Positions 1 through 7,713 of a stretch of DNA of 45,224 nucleotides are shown here, piece after piece. The position numbers and the translations under genes were made by a program. Origin of the DNA: an uncultured Blastocatellia bacterium. GTDB lineage: Bacteria; Acidobacteriota; Blastocatellia; Pyrinomonadales; Pyrinomonadaceae. Under the pieces are notes generated by a model. The model saw only the letters and a program-made list of their open reading frames with translations, was not told where the DNA came from and did no database searches. The stretch lies in the NCBI GenBank assembly GCA_946480785.1, contig CAMLLD010000054.1, forward strand, positions 1 to 45,224. The letters are read 5' to 3'. Every line of letters begins with the position of its first letter. The stretch's first letter is position 1.

Positions 1-69
1 GGCTTGACGCCGCTTTGGCCTTCGATCAGGCGCGATCGCGGTGAAAGCGGCGTCAAGCCGCCGCACTCC
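1..69. repeat. REP-type inverted repeat pair (left copy cut by window edge)
   Basis: Bases 1-16 and 44-59 are perfect inverted copies, separated by a 27-nt spacer. The right copy extends to a full unit (44-69) that ends in CGCACTCC and begins AAAGCG. The same 26-nt frame, with a different but self-complementary centre, occurs twice at 28011-28066. Matching ends, equal length and compensatory changes in the stem mark a mobile palindromic repeat rather than chance. It lies directly upstream of thrC and could also terminate transcription from a gene to the left. Confidence 0.75.
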
Positions 70-111
70 AAAGCCGCCAAAGTTGCGCGAATCGTTGTAT
101 GCTTGGCGGCG

Positions 112-1422
112 GTGTTTGTGCAACGCTGCATCAACGTTGATTGTGCGAGCGAGTTTGATCTCGACGAGCGGTTGTATGTGTGTTCGCGCTGCGGCGATCT
201 GCTCGATGTTGAGTCGAACGGGATTCAGGATCGGGACGCGGAATCGCTGCGTGCGTTGTGGCGCGAGCGTCTGACTTCGAATCAGAAGGTCGATCGCAGC
301 GGCGTTTGGCGCTTTCGCGAGTTCTTGCCTTTCGGCGAGGAGGTTGATGTTGTTTCGCTTGGTGAAGGAAACACGCCGCTCTACGACGCGCCGCGTTGCG
401 CTGATTACTGCGGTCTCGCGTCGTTGAAACTCAAGCACCAGGGCAACAATCCCACCGGATCTTTCAAAGACACGGGAATGACTGTTGCGGTGACGCAGGC
501 GCGCGAGCTCGGCATGCGCCTGGTGGCGTGTGCGAGCACCGGAAACACGGCCGCGAGTCTCGCGGCGTATGCGGCGCGCGCGCGAATGCAGTGTGCGATC
601 CTCGTGCCTGAGGGTCACGTCAGTGAAGCGAAGCTGGCGCAGGCGCTCGATTACGGCGCCACCGTGCTTGAGATCGAGGGAAACTTCGATACGTGCATGC
701 GCGTCGTGCAGGAACTTGCCTCTGAGAGTTCGCTGTATCTCGTTAATTCGATCAATCCGTTTCGCATCGAGGGACAGAAGACGGTGGCGTTTGAGCTCGC
801 TGAGCAGCTTGATTGGCGCGTGCCGGATCATCTTGTCGTCCCGGGTGGAAATTTGGGAAACAGTTCGGCGTTTGGGAAGGGATTTCGTGAGTTATTTAGC
901 CACGGATTAACACGAAAACAGCCACGGATTAGTGTGATTCAGGCTGAAGGCGCGTCGCCGTTTGCGCGCTTCGTTGCGGCCTCGGGCACTGCCGATTTCG
1001 TTAACGAAAAAGATCCGCAAACGCTGGCGTCGGCGATAAAGATCGGCGCGCCTGTTTCGTGGAAGAAAGCCTCGCGCGCGGTGCGCGAGACGGACGGGTT
1101 TGTGATCACCGTCAGCGAACAGGAGATCGCTGATGCGAAGGCGATGATCGGACGCGATGGGATTGGTTGTGAGCCGGCGTCCGCGACGACGGTCGCGGGC
1201 ATTCGTAAGCTCGTGCGTGACGGATCGATCAAGAAACACGAAAGCGTTGTCGCGGTGCTCACCGGCCACTTACTGAAAGACACCGACTACGTGATCAAGT
1301 ATCACAGCCAAACGCTTACTGCGCCTGACGAAGCGCCGATCCGCGGCACGTTCGCGAATTCGATTGTGAGAGTCGCTGCGCGGCCGTGCGCGATCGAATC
1401 CCTGTTGAAGAATCTTGCGTGA
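112..1422 (+). CDS. thrC: Threonine synthase
   Basis: Pyridoxal-phosphate enzyme that converts O-phosphohomoserine to threonine in the cytoplasm. The N-terminus carries a short zinc-ribbon (RCINVDC then CSRCGDLL). This is followed by the fold-type II PLP core with the lysine motif NNPTGSFKDTG and the serine/glycine-rich ASTGNTAASLAAY loop. The open frame runs from base 4, but the sequence before base 112 is the upstream repeat; GTG at 112 (VFVQRC...) or GTG at 118 fits the family start and gives about 436 residues. No convincing Shine-Dalgarno site is visible. The gene is followed immediately by thrB, the previous step of the pathway. Around residues 262-275 the protein contains a stretch (FSHGLTRKQPR) encoded by a copy of a dispersed repeat. 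The function is secure; the exact start is not. Confidence 0.93.
   Translation: MFVQRCINVDCASEFDLDERLYVCSRCGDLLDVESNGIQDRDAESLRALWRERLTSNQKVDRSGVWRFREFLPFGEEVDVVSLGEGNTPLYDAPRCADYCGLASLKLKHQGNNPTGSFKDTGMTVAVTQARELGMRLVACASTGNTAASLAAYAARARMQCAILVPEGHVSEAKLAQALDYGATVLEIEGNFDTCMRVVQELASESSLYLVNSINPFRIEGQKTVAFELAEQLDWRVPDHLVVPGGNLGNSSAFGKGFRELFSHGLTRKQPRISVIQAEGASPFARFVAASGTADFVNEKDPQTLASAIKIGAPVSWKKASRAVRETDGFVITVSEQEIADAKAMIGRDGIGCEPASATTVAGIRKLVRDGSIKKHESVVAVLTGHLLKDTDYVIKYHSQTLTAPDEAPIRGTFANSIVRVAARPCAIESLLKNLA
898..931 (+). repeat. Dispersed AGCCACGGATTA repeat lying in frame inside thrC
   Basis: AGCCACGGATTAACACG (898-914) is followed after 5 nt by AGCCACGGATTA (920-931). The same word family occurs between genes at 9309-9341 and in the hairpin at 14309-14385. 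Here it is read in frame as SHGLTRKQPRI within threonine synthase without breaking the protein. It may be a repeat-derived segment or chance similarity over a short word. Confidence 0.45.
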
Positions 1423-1449
1423 TGATGTTGAAGAACCTTGCGTGATGAC
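1404..1449 (+). repeat. 23-bp tandem duplication at the thrC/thrB junction
   Basis: Bases 1404-1426 and 1427-1449 are 21/23 identical (GTTGAAGAAtCTTGCGTGATGA against the same word with c). The first copy holds the thrC stop codon and the second copy holds the thrB ATG. Before duplication the two genes would have overlapped as TGATG. Confidence 0.85.
1422..1445 (+). other. Possible 7-codon coupling minicistron (MMLKNLA)
   Basis: The ATG at 1422 overlaps the thrC stop (TGA 1420-1422) as TGATG. It opens a 7-codon frame that ends at TGA 1443-1445, which in turn overlaps the thrB ATG at 1445 as TGATG. A terminating ribosome could therefore be handed from thrC to the minicistron and on to thrB. 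This arrangement is seen directly; its use is inference. Confidence 0.35.
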
Positions 1450-2356
1450 GGAAGTTCGTGTTCCAGCTTCGACTTCAAACCTCGGCCCGGGCTTCGACTG
1501 TTTCGGCCTCGCGCTGAAGCTGTATCTCACGGTGCGCGCGACGGTCGTGCCCGACGCCGCGGAGCCGTGCCTCGTCACCACGACCGGCGCGACGGAGAAC
1601 GAAGCGCTGCCGCGCAACGCCGCTAACCTTATCTGCCGCGCGATGACGTTTGCGGCGCGACGCGAAAGCGTTTCGCTGCCACCGGTCGAGTTGAACGTTC
1701 ACAACGAGATCCCGCTCGCGAGTGGTCTCGGCAGCAGCGCGGCCGCGATCGTTGCGGGCATCAAGTTGTCGTCGCTGCTCACCGATCACGAACTGAGCGA
1801 CCAAACGATTCAAAACTACGCGACGGAGTTCGAAGGCCATCCCGACAACGTCACCGCCTCGATTTACGGCGGCTTCACGATCTGTTGCCTCAAAGAAGAT
1901 CGCACCGTCATCTCCGAGAAGTTCGACTGGCCGCCGCACATTCGCGTAGTCGTCGTCTCGCCCCACTCCCAACTGCCGACGCACGTTGCGCGCGCCGCTT
2001 TGGCGCGCAGCATGAGTCGCACACACGCCGTGCATAACCTGCAACGAACCGCGCTTTTCACCGCCGCGATCGCGCACCAGCGTTACGACTTGTTATGGGA
2101 AGCAATGAAAGACCGACTGCACCAACCGCAACGTGAATCGCTGGTGCCCGGACTCGCCGAAGCGTTGGCGCTGCCGCCGATGCCCGGCCTGCTCGGCGTC
2201 GCGCTCAGCGGCGCTGGTCCAAGTATTCTGGCTTTGGCCACGGATCACACGGAAGAGATCGGCGCGCGCATCGCAAGCTGTTTCACTGCGCGCAAAATCG
2301 ATTCAACGGTGAGGACGCTCGAAGTCGATAACGAAGGCTGTCGCGTTCTGCAATAA
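1445..2356 (+). CDS. thrB: Homoserine kinase
   Basis: GHMP-superfamily kinase that phosphorylates homoserine with ATP, supplying the substrate of threonine synthase. The N-terminus has the typical VRVPASTSNLGPGFDCFG signature. The phosphate-binding loop IPLASGLGSSAAAI lies near residues 88-102, and the C-terminal GAGPSILAL motif is present. At 303 residues it has normal family length. A longer frame begins at a TTG at 1415, but those extra residues are encoded by the 23-bp tandem duplication, and ATG 1445 is the family-like start. It overlaps or nearly overlaps upstream coding sequence, so translation is probably coupled to thrC. It converges on the permease gene with only 2 nt between stops. 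Confidence 0.95.
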   Translation: MTEVRVPASTSNLGPGFDCFGLALKLYLTVRATVVPDAAEPCLVTTTGATENEALPRNAANLICRAMTFAARRESVSLPPVELNVHNEIPLASGLGSSAAAIVAGIKLSSLLTDHELSDQTIQNYATEFEGHPDNVTASIYGGFTICCLKEDRTVISEKFDWPPHIRVVVVSPHSQLPTHVARAALARSMSRTHAVHNLQRTALFTAAIAHQRYDLLWEAMKDRLHQPQRESLVPGLAEALALPPMPGLLGVALSGAGPSILALATDHTEEIGARIASCFTARKIDSTVRTLEVDNEGCRVLQ

Positions 2357-2358
2357 CT

Positions 2359-3690
2359 TCACTTCAACATCTTCAGCAGTCGAAACACCGGATAACTCGC
2401 CGCCAGAAGCACCAGCGCATACAAACTGTTCTCGCGGTCGGCGTAAATCGCGCCCGCCAAAAACACGATCGAACCGATCAGCGCGAGTCCTGTCGTGAAC
2501 GGATAACCCCACGCGCGATACGGTCGCCTCTTGTCCGGCTCGCGTCGCCGCAGCACGAAGAGCGAAATAAACGAAAGCACGTAATTGGCGACGAAGAAAA
2601 ACGCGCAGACCGTGATGACTCGCTCAAACGTCTTACCGAAGACGATGAAGATCACCGCCACCGCCACGCTCAAAAACAACGACACCGTCGGCGTGCCGCC
2701 CACATTCACGACCGCGGCTTTCTGCGTGAACAAACCGTCGCGGCTCATCGCGTAGATCACGCGCGTGGCCATCAGGTGCAGCGCGTTGATGCCGCTGAGC
2801 ATCGACACGATTGTCAGTACGCGAAAGATCGTGTCGCCGTGGCGGCCGAAGATCACATTCGCCGCTTCGCCCGCGGCGAACTCTTTGCCCGCGATGCCGC
2901 TGATCGGCAGCACGTAAAGCAGCGCGACGTTCACGAGCAGGTAGATCGCCATGATCGTGAGCACGCCGCCGAACAGCGCGCGCGGCACGTCGCGGCCCGG
3001 GTGGTCCACTTCTTCCGAGAAATAGATCACGCCGCTCCAGCCGTCGTACGTGTAAATCGCCGATTGCAGCGAGACGACCATAGCGCCGATCGTGATCGCG
3101 GAAGTCGAATAAGTTTGCGGAGTGGTGAGCGCGCCGTTGCCGCCGAGTGCGAACGCTGCGGCAATCAACACGAAGAAGGCGAGTGCTTTCAGCAGGCTCG
3201 TGATGTTTTGGATCGTGCTGCCCCAGACGATGCCGTGCCACTGCAAGACACCGAACACGATCGCGATCGCCGCGGCGACCGCCGGTCCTTTGCCGTTCAA
3301 AGCAGGAAACAGCGCGCCGGAAAACGTGCCGGCGACGAGCGAGACTGCGGCCGTCGAGCCGCACGTCGAGATCCAGTCGCTCCAGCCGACGATGAAGCCG
3401 GCGTATTCGCCGAGCGCGTAACGCGAGAAGACGTACTGGCCGCCCGAGCGCGGGATCATCGTGCCGAGCTCGGCGAGTGAGATCGCGCCGAGGAGTGCGT
3501 AGACACCGCCCAACACCCAGATTCCAAGAAAGATCCACGGTTGCGGAAGCTGCTCGGCGATCTGGCCGGGCGCGCGAAAGATCCCCGCGCCGATCGTGTT
3601 GCCGATGATGACCGCGAGTCCAAACCCCACGCCCAGCACGCGCAATAAATGCCCGCGAGATCTGGTTACTGGCGGCGAAGTTTCTATCAC
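2359..3690 (-). CDS. APC-superfamily amino acid permease
   Basis: Inner-membrane transporter of the amino acid-polyamine-organocation superfamily, 443 residues with about 12 hydrophobic segments. The conserved TM1 motif GNTIGAGIFRAPGQIA is present near residue 30, followed by the TM2-3 segment LAELGTMIPRSGGQYVF. It begins with GTG at 3690, overlapping the stop of the Rieske oxygenase gene as GTGA, so the two are translationally coupled. That pairing suggests that it imports the oxygenase's substrate or a related amine or amino acid. The substrate cannot be told from sequence; the family includes the LAT/basic amino acid type. Confidence 0.85.
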   Translation of the reverse strand: MIETSPPVTRSRGHLLRVLGVGFGLAVIIGNTIGAGIFRAPGQIAEQLPQPWIFLGIWVLGGVYALLGAISLAELGTMIPRSGGQYVFSRYALGEYAGFIVGWSDWISTCGSTAAVSLVAGTFSGALFPALNGKGPAVAAAIAIVFGVLQWHGIVWGSTIQNITSLLKALAFFVLIAAAFALGGNGALTTPQTYSTSAITIGAMVVSLQSAIYTYDGWSGVIYFSEEVDHPGRDVPRALFGGVLTIMAIYLLVNVALLYVLPISGIAGKEFAAGEAANVIFGRHGDTIFRVLTIVSMLSGINALHLMATRVIYAMSRDGLFTQKAAVVNVGGTPTVSLFLSVAVAVIFIVFGKTFERVITVCAFFFVANYVLSFISLFVLRRREPDKRRPYRAWGYPFTTGLALIGSIVFLAGAIYADRENSLYALVLLAASYPVFRLLKMLK

Positions 3691-4790
3691 AGGGATTGTT
3701 GGCTCAGGTCGGCGTGCAGAAGACGGTGGAAGAGATATTCGCCTGCTTCGCGGCGCACGGAAAGACGCCCGGCGTTGTAGGCGCGCGAGTTCAGTCCGCG
3801 CTGGACCGATTTACAGATCGCGACGTCTTCATCCTGAATGCGTTGGCCCACGGCGACGCTCGCCGCGTTGCGCGCGCGAGCATCTTCGCTTTCAACATCA
3901 GGAAAGTAGAAGTCGAAGATCACTTCGGTCTGGTCCACACCACGCGGCACGACGAGGTTCGTGTCCATCACGCCGTCGTACCAGTTGATCATGAAGTTCG
4001 GATAGATCCAGTAGTAAAGCGCGCGCTCGCCTTGCCGCACCGCGCCCGTCTGCGCTTCAGCGCCTTCGGTGACGATCGGGCTCCATTGCAAACAGTGTCG
4101 CGTGCCGTTTTCGATCTGGTACTGCGAGTAATCGAGCACGCTATCGAGCCCTTTGTGTAGGTACGGGACGTGATAACCACCGTCGAGATAGTTGTCGACG
4201 AACACTTTCCAGTTGCAGTCGAAGTGGTAGTGGCGGCGTTCAAACCAGTGCAGGTCTGTGACTTTAATCCGCCTTATCTCTTCCATCAGTTGTTCCGTCA
4301 AAAAGCCTTCCAAAGACAAAGCGCTACCTTTGTCGAGTTTAACGAAGATCCAACTTTCCCACTGGGCGATCTCGAGCGGCACGAGTCCGTTTTGCGCGCG
4401 ATCGAAATCGCAAACGCCACTGAAATCCGGCGTGCCTTTGAGCTCGCCTTCGAGCGAGTAGGTCCAACCATGATACGGGCAGCGTAGTTGCGCCGCTTTG
4501 CCTTCGGGCTCGGTCATCACTGCCGCCGCGTGGTGCCGGCACACGTTGAAGAACCCGCGCAACACGCCGTCGTTGCCACGCACGATAACGATCGGCTCGC
4601 CCGCGATGTCGCTCGTCACGTACTGGCCGGGTTGCGTCACCTGGTCCACACGCGCCGCAAGCTGCCACGTATTTGAGAAGACGGTTTTCAGCTCTCGTTC
4701 GTAGAGGTTCTGGTCGACGTACCAGGAAGAGGGGATTGTGAACGCACGGTCGAGTGGCGCATTTGGATCGTACTGAGAAACGATAGACAT
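3687..4790 (-). CDS. Rieske non-heme iron oxygenase, choline-monooxygenase-like
   Basis: Oxygenase alpha subunit of 367 residues. The Rieske [2Fe-2S] site is C84-x-H86 (NVCRHHA) and C104-x2-H107 (RCPYHGW). The mononuclear iron site is in DNYLDGGYHVPYLHKGL with H207 and H212. That segment closely resembles plant choline monooxygenase and bacterial quaternary-amine Rieske oxygenases, rather than ring-hydroxylating dioxygenases. Such enzymes oxidise or demethylate a quaternary ammonium substrate using electrons from a separate reductase. No classic FAD/ferredoxin reductase gene adjoins it, so the electron donor is unknown. It sits 32 nt after a GcvT-fold gene and is coupled to a permease, which supports a role in methylated-amine catabolism. 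An aromatic O-demethylase role is less likely but not excluded. Confidence 0.85.
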   Translation of the reverse strand: MSIVSQYDPNAPLDRAFTIPSSWYVDQNLYERELKTVFSNTWQLAARVDQVTQPGQYVTSDIAGEPIVIVRGNDGVLRGFFNVCRHHAAAVMTEPEGKAAQLRCPYHGWTYSLEGELKGTPDFSGVCDFDRAQNGLVPLEIAQWESWIFVKLDKGSALSLEGFLTEQLMEEIRRIKVTDLHWFERRHYHFDCNWKVFVDNYLDGGYHVPYLHKGLDSVLDYSQYQIENGTRHCLQWSPIVTEGAEAQTGAVRQGERALYYWIYPNFMINWYDGVMDTNLVVPRGVDQTEVIFDFYFPDVESEDARARNAASVAVGQRIQDEDVAICKSVQRGLNSRAYNAGRLSVRREAGEYLFHRLLHADLSQQSL

Positions 4791-4822
4791 GGATTTACAG
4801 AAACCGGTGTCGCAGTTCTGCG

Positions 4823-6025
4823 CTAACCGACAGGCGTCGCCGTCTTGCGTTTCGGATTAAAGAACGGCGTCTTCACGACCGTTGCGCGGACGTTGTGCCG
4901 CACGGCTTCCACAGTGATCTCAAATTGCAAACGCGTCCCGGGCCGAGTGTATTCACGCCTCACAGTCGCGAGCGCGATCATCTTCTTCAACGTCGGCGAC
5001 CACGTGCTCGTCGTCGCTTTCCCGACCTGCATCCCTTCCTTATAAACCGGCACTGCCACGCGCGACGCCATCGGCGAAACAGCCGGCGGCAACCCGACCG
5101 CTTCGTAAAAACTCTCGACCTGCGGCCAATCGATCTCCAGCCCGACGATCTCGCGCGCGTGTCCGCGCTTCTGTTCCTCAATTAACGCCGCCTGCCCTAC
5201 AAACCGGTTCTTGTCGAGGTTCACGAGCCGCCCGAGTCCCATCTCATACGGCGAATAGCGCTGCTCATCAACCAGCGCTTTCTTGCTGCTGTTGAAGTCC
5301 ACGTCGATCAACAGCAACCCCGCTTCGACGCGCGCCACATCGAGCGCGAGCATTCCCGCGGCGTGAATGTCAAACGCCTTGCCGTGGTCCATCAGCGCGT
5401 CCCAGACCTTCAGCGCCTGATCGGACGCGACCCAGAGCTCGTACCCTAGATCGCCCGTGTAGCCGGTGCGTGAAATCTCCACCGGCACGCCGGCGATCGT
5501 TCCCTTCGTCACGCGAAAGTATTTCAGGTTCGCGATGTCCGCATCTTTAACCAAACCGACGAGCAAGCGACCGGACGTCGGTCCCTGTAGCGCGAGCGCG
5601 GAAACACTCTCCGAAATATCTTCAATCTGCACGTCCATGCCGGCGGCGTTCTGCGTGAACCAGCGCAAGCTCGGATCCGCCGCGGTCCAGCGATAAGTGT
5701 TCTCTTCGAGCCGCGACACCGTGCCGTCGTCGATCACTTTGCCGCGTTCGTCGCACCACGGTGTATAGACCACCTGGCCCACCGTGACCTTCCGCATGTC
5801 GCGCGTGATCACGCGATCGACGAGCCGCGTCGCGTCGCGGCCCGTGAGCCGATACTTATAAAGCGGCGAGATATCGATCAGCGCCGAGGCGTTGCGAATC
5901 GCGTTGTACTCGTGTTCGTGATGCGGCTCATACGAGCTGACCGCGTAATAACCGGACCACTCGCGATAGCTGAGACTTTCGCAGAGTTGGAATGTGCGTT
6001 CGTGAAAAGCGGTTCCAATGGGCAT
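4823..6025 (-). CDS. GcvT-fold (aminomethyltransferase-family) protein
   Basis: Folate-dependent aminomethyltransferase/demethylase fold, 400 residues from ATG 6025 (MPIGTAFHERT). A longer frame extends to 6463, but that part is antisense to the divergent FAD gene and is rejected. Recognisable family blocks are DISPLYKYRLTG, the ALQGPTSGRLL segment, SRTGYTGDLGYEL and the C-terminal barrel. Relatives include glycine-cleavage T-protein, DMSP demethylase DmdA and the folate domains of dimethylglycine and sarcosine dehydrogenases. No gcvH or gcvP is nearby, so it is probably not the housekeeping T-protein. Its first position in an operon with a choline-monooxygenase-like Rieske enzyme suggests that it passes a methyl or one-carbon group to tetrahydrofolate. 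Confidence 0.82.
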   Translation of the reverse strand: MPIGTAFHERTFQLCESLSYREWSGYYAVSSYEPHHEHEYNAIRNASALIDISPLYKYRLTGRDATRLVDRVITRDMRKVTVGQVVYTPWCDERGKVIDDGTVSRLEENTYRWTAADPSLRWFTQNAAGMDVQIEDISESVSALALQGPTSGRLLVGLVKDADIANLKYFRVTKGTIAGVPVEISRTGYTGDLGYELWVASDQALKVWDALMDHGKAFDIHAAGMLALDVARVEAGLLLIDVDFNSSKKALVDEQRYSPYEMGLGRLVNLDKNRFVGQAALIEEQKRGHAREIVGLEIDWPQVESFYEAVGLPPAVSPMASRVAVPVYKEGMQVGKATTSTWSPTLKKMIALATVRREYTRPGTRLQFEITVEAVRHNVRATVVKTPFFNPKRKTATPVG

Positions 6026-6053
6026 GCGTGTTTTCGGTGTTAATAACCCGGGT

Positions 6054-6082
6054 TTGTCAGGGCGAGCGATTATAAGTATGCT
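6054..6082 (+). promoter_or_regulatory. Candidate sigma-70 promoter for the FAD oxidoreductase operon
   Basis: TTGTCA (6054-6059) and TATGCT (6077-6082) are spaced by 17 nt in the 99-nt gap between the divergent GcvT-fold and FAD genes. They would give a leader of about 35 nt before ATG 6125. The assignment rests on consensus match only. Confidence 0.45.
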
Positions 6083-6124
6083 AACGCGCTTGCAGCAAGG
6101 CACTCCTACTCGAAAAACGACGCA

Positions 6125-7708
6125 ATGAGCAATAAATACGACGTCGTCGTGATTGGCGGCGGGCATAACGGTCTGGTCAATGCGGCTTATCTCGCGCGCG
6201 CGGGCAAGAAGGTGCTCGTGCTCGAGCGCCGCCACGTGCTCGGCGGCGCGGCGGTGACGGAAGAAGTTTTCCCGGGCTTTAAGTTTTCGGTTTGTTCTTA
6301 CGTCGTATCGCTGCTGCGGCCGGAGATCATTCGCGAACTCGATCTGCCGCGCCACGGGCTCGAGATTCTTCCACTCGACGGCACGTTCACACCGATGCCC
6401 AACGGCGACTATCTCTGGCGCGTCAACGATCACGCGCGCACGCGCCGCGAAATCGCGCGTCATTCAAAGCTCGACGCCGAAGCTTACGATGAATACGGCA
6501 AGGCAATGATCGAGATGGCCCACTTCGTCAAACCGATCATGTCGATGACGCCGCCCGACCCGACGACACTCGATCCTAAAGGATGGAAAAATCTCGCGTT
6601 TCTCGGCCGGCGTTTTCAGCGGCTTCCCGACGAAGACAAGTATAACCAGGTGCAGTTGATGACGATGAGTGCGACTGACTTTCTCGATCAGTGGTTCGAG
6701 ACGGACGTGCTCAAAGCGACGATGTCCGCGTCCGGCATCATCGGCACTTTTCTCGGCGTGCGCTCGCCGGGCACTGCGTACGTGCTGCTGCATCATTACA
6801 TGGGCGAGATCGACGGCGCGTTTCGTTCGTGGGGCTTTGCGCGCGGCGGCACCGGCGCGATCTCGAATGCGATCGGCGATGCGGCGCGCGAAGCGGGCGT
6901 CGAGATTCGCACTGAAGCACCGATCGAGAAGATCTTGTTGAAGAACGGCCGCGCTGTTGGAGTCGCGTTAAAGAACGGCGATGAGATTCACGCGGAAGTT
7001 GTTTCTTCGAGTGTCGATCCGCGGTTGACGTTCATGAAGATGATCGGCGAGCAACATCTGCCCGATGACTTTTGCGCCGATCTCAAGCGTTACAAATATC
7101 GCGGCTCGTCAGGGAAGGTGAACCTCGCGCTCGATGGTTTGCCGAATTTCAAATCGCTGCCTGGTCCAGGCGCGCACTTGCGCGGCGCGATCTCGATCTC
7201 GCCGAGTGTTGAGTACATGGAGCGCGCGTACGACGAAGCGAAGTACGGACGGTTTTCGCGCCGGCCGTACATCGACATGGTGATTCCGAGTTTGACCGAT
7301 CCTTCGGTCGCGCCGCCGGGCAAGCACGTGATGTCGTGCTTCGTGCAGTATGCGCCTTACAACTTGAAGGAAGGCAACTGGGACGAGAAGCGCGACGAGT
7401 TTGGCGACACGGTGGTCGACACGATTGCGGAGCACGCGCCGAACATTCGCGAGTTGATTCGCGATCGGCAGGTGCTGACGCCGCTCGATCTCGAGCGCGA
7501 TTTTGGTTTGTCGGAAGGAAACATTTTTCAGGGCGAGCTCACGCTCGAGCAGCTCTTCTTTTTGCGGCCCGCGCCGGGGTGGGCGCAGTATCGGACGCCG
7601 ATCAAGAACCTTTGGATGTGCGGGTCGGCGACGCATCCGGGCGGCGGCATCATGGGCGCGCCGGGACGTAATGCAGCGCTGCAACTTTTGAAGGATTGGA
7701 AAAAGTAG
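6125..7708 (+). CDS. FAD/NAD(P)-dependent oxidoreductase, PYROXD2/CrtI-like (first paralogue)
   Basis: Flavoprotein of 527 residues with an N-terminal dinucleotide-binding motif (DVVVIGGGHNGLVNAAYLA). It also has the second-strand LERRHVLGGAAVTEE and a C-terminal FAD-capping motif (CGSATHPGGGIMGAPGRNAA). This arrangement is that of the phytoene-desaturase-like family that includes human PYROXD2, whose substrates are mostly unknown. It is not a carotenoid gene by context: no other carotenoid genes are present. It is followed within a few bases by a second member of the family, and transcribed away from the GcvT-fold/Rieske operon. A role in oxidising an amine or related intermediate is inference from that context. 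Confidence 0.85.
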   Translation: MSNKYDVVVIGGGHNGLVNAAYLARAGKKVLVLERRHVLGGAAVTEEVFPGFKFSVCSYVVSLLRPEIIRELDLPRHGLEILPLDGTFTPMPNGDYLWRVNDHARTRREIARHSKLDAEAYDEYGKAMIEMAHFVKPIMSMTPPDPTTLDPKGWKNLAFLGRRFQRLPDEDKYNQVQLMTMSATDFLDQWFETDVLKATMSASGIIGTFLGVRSPGTAYVLLHHYMGEIDGAFRSWGFARGGTGAISNAIGDAAREAGVEIRTEAPIEKILLKNGRAVGVALKNGDEIHAEVVSSSVDPRLTFMKMIGEQHLPDDFCADLKRYKYRGSSGKVNLALDGLPNFKSLPGPGAHLRGAISISPSVEYMERAYDEAKYGRFSRRPYIDMVIPSLTDPSVAPPGKHVMSCFVQYAPYNLKEGNWDEKRDEFGDTVVDTIAEHAPNIRELIRDRQVLTPLDLERDFGLSEGNIFQGELTLEQLFFLRPAPGWAQYRTPIKNLWMCGSATHPGGGIMGAPGRNAALQLLKDWKK

Positions 7709-7713
7709 AAACG

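Noticed and set aside
6026..6463. N-terminal extension of the GcvT-fold gene
   Set aside because: It is antisense to the start of the divergent FAD gene and has no family similarity; ATG 6025 fits the family start.
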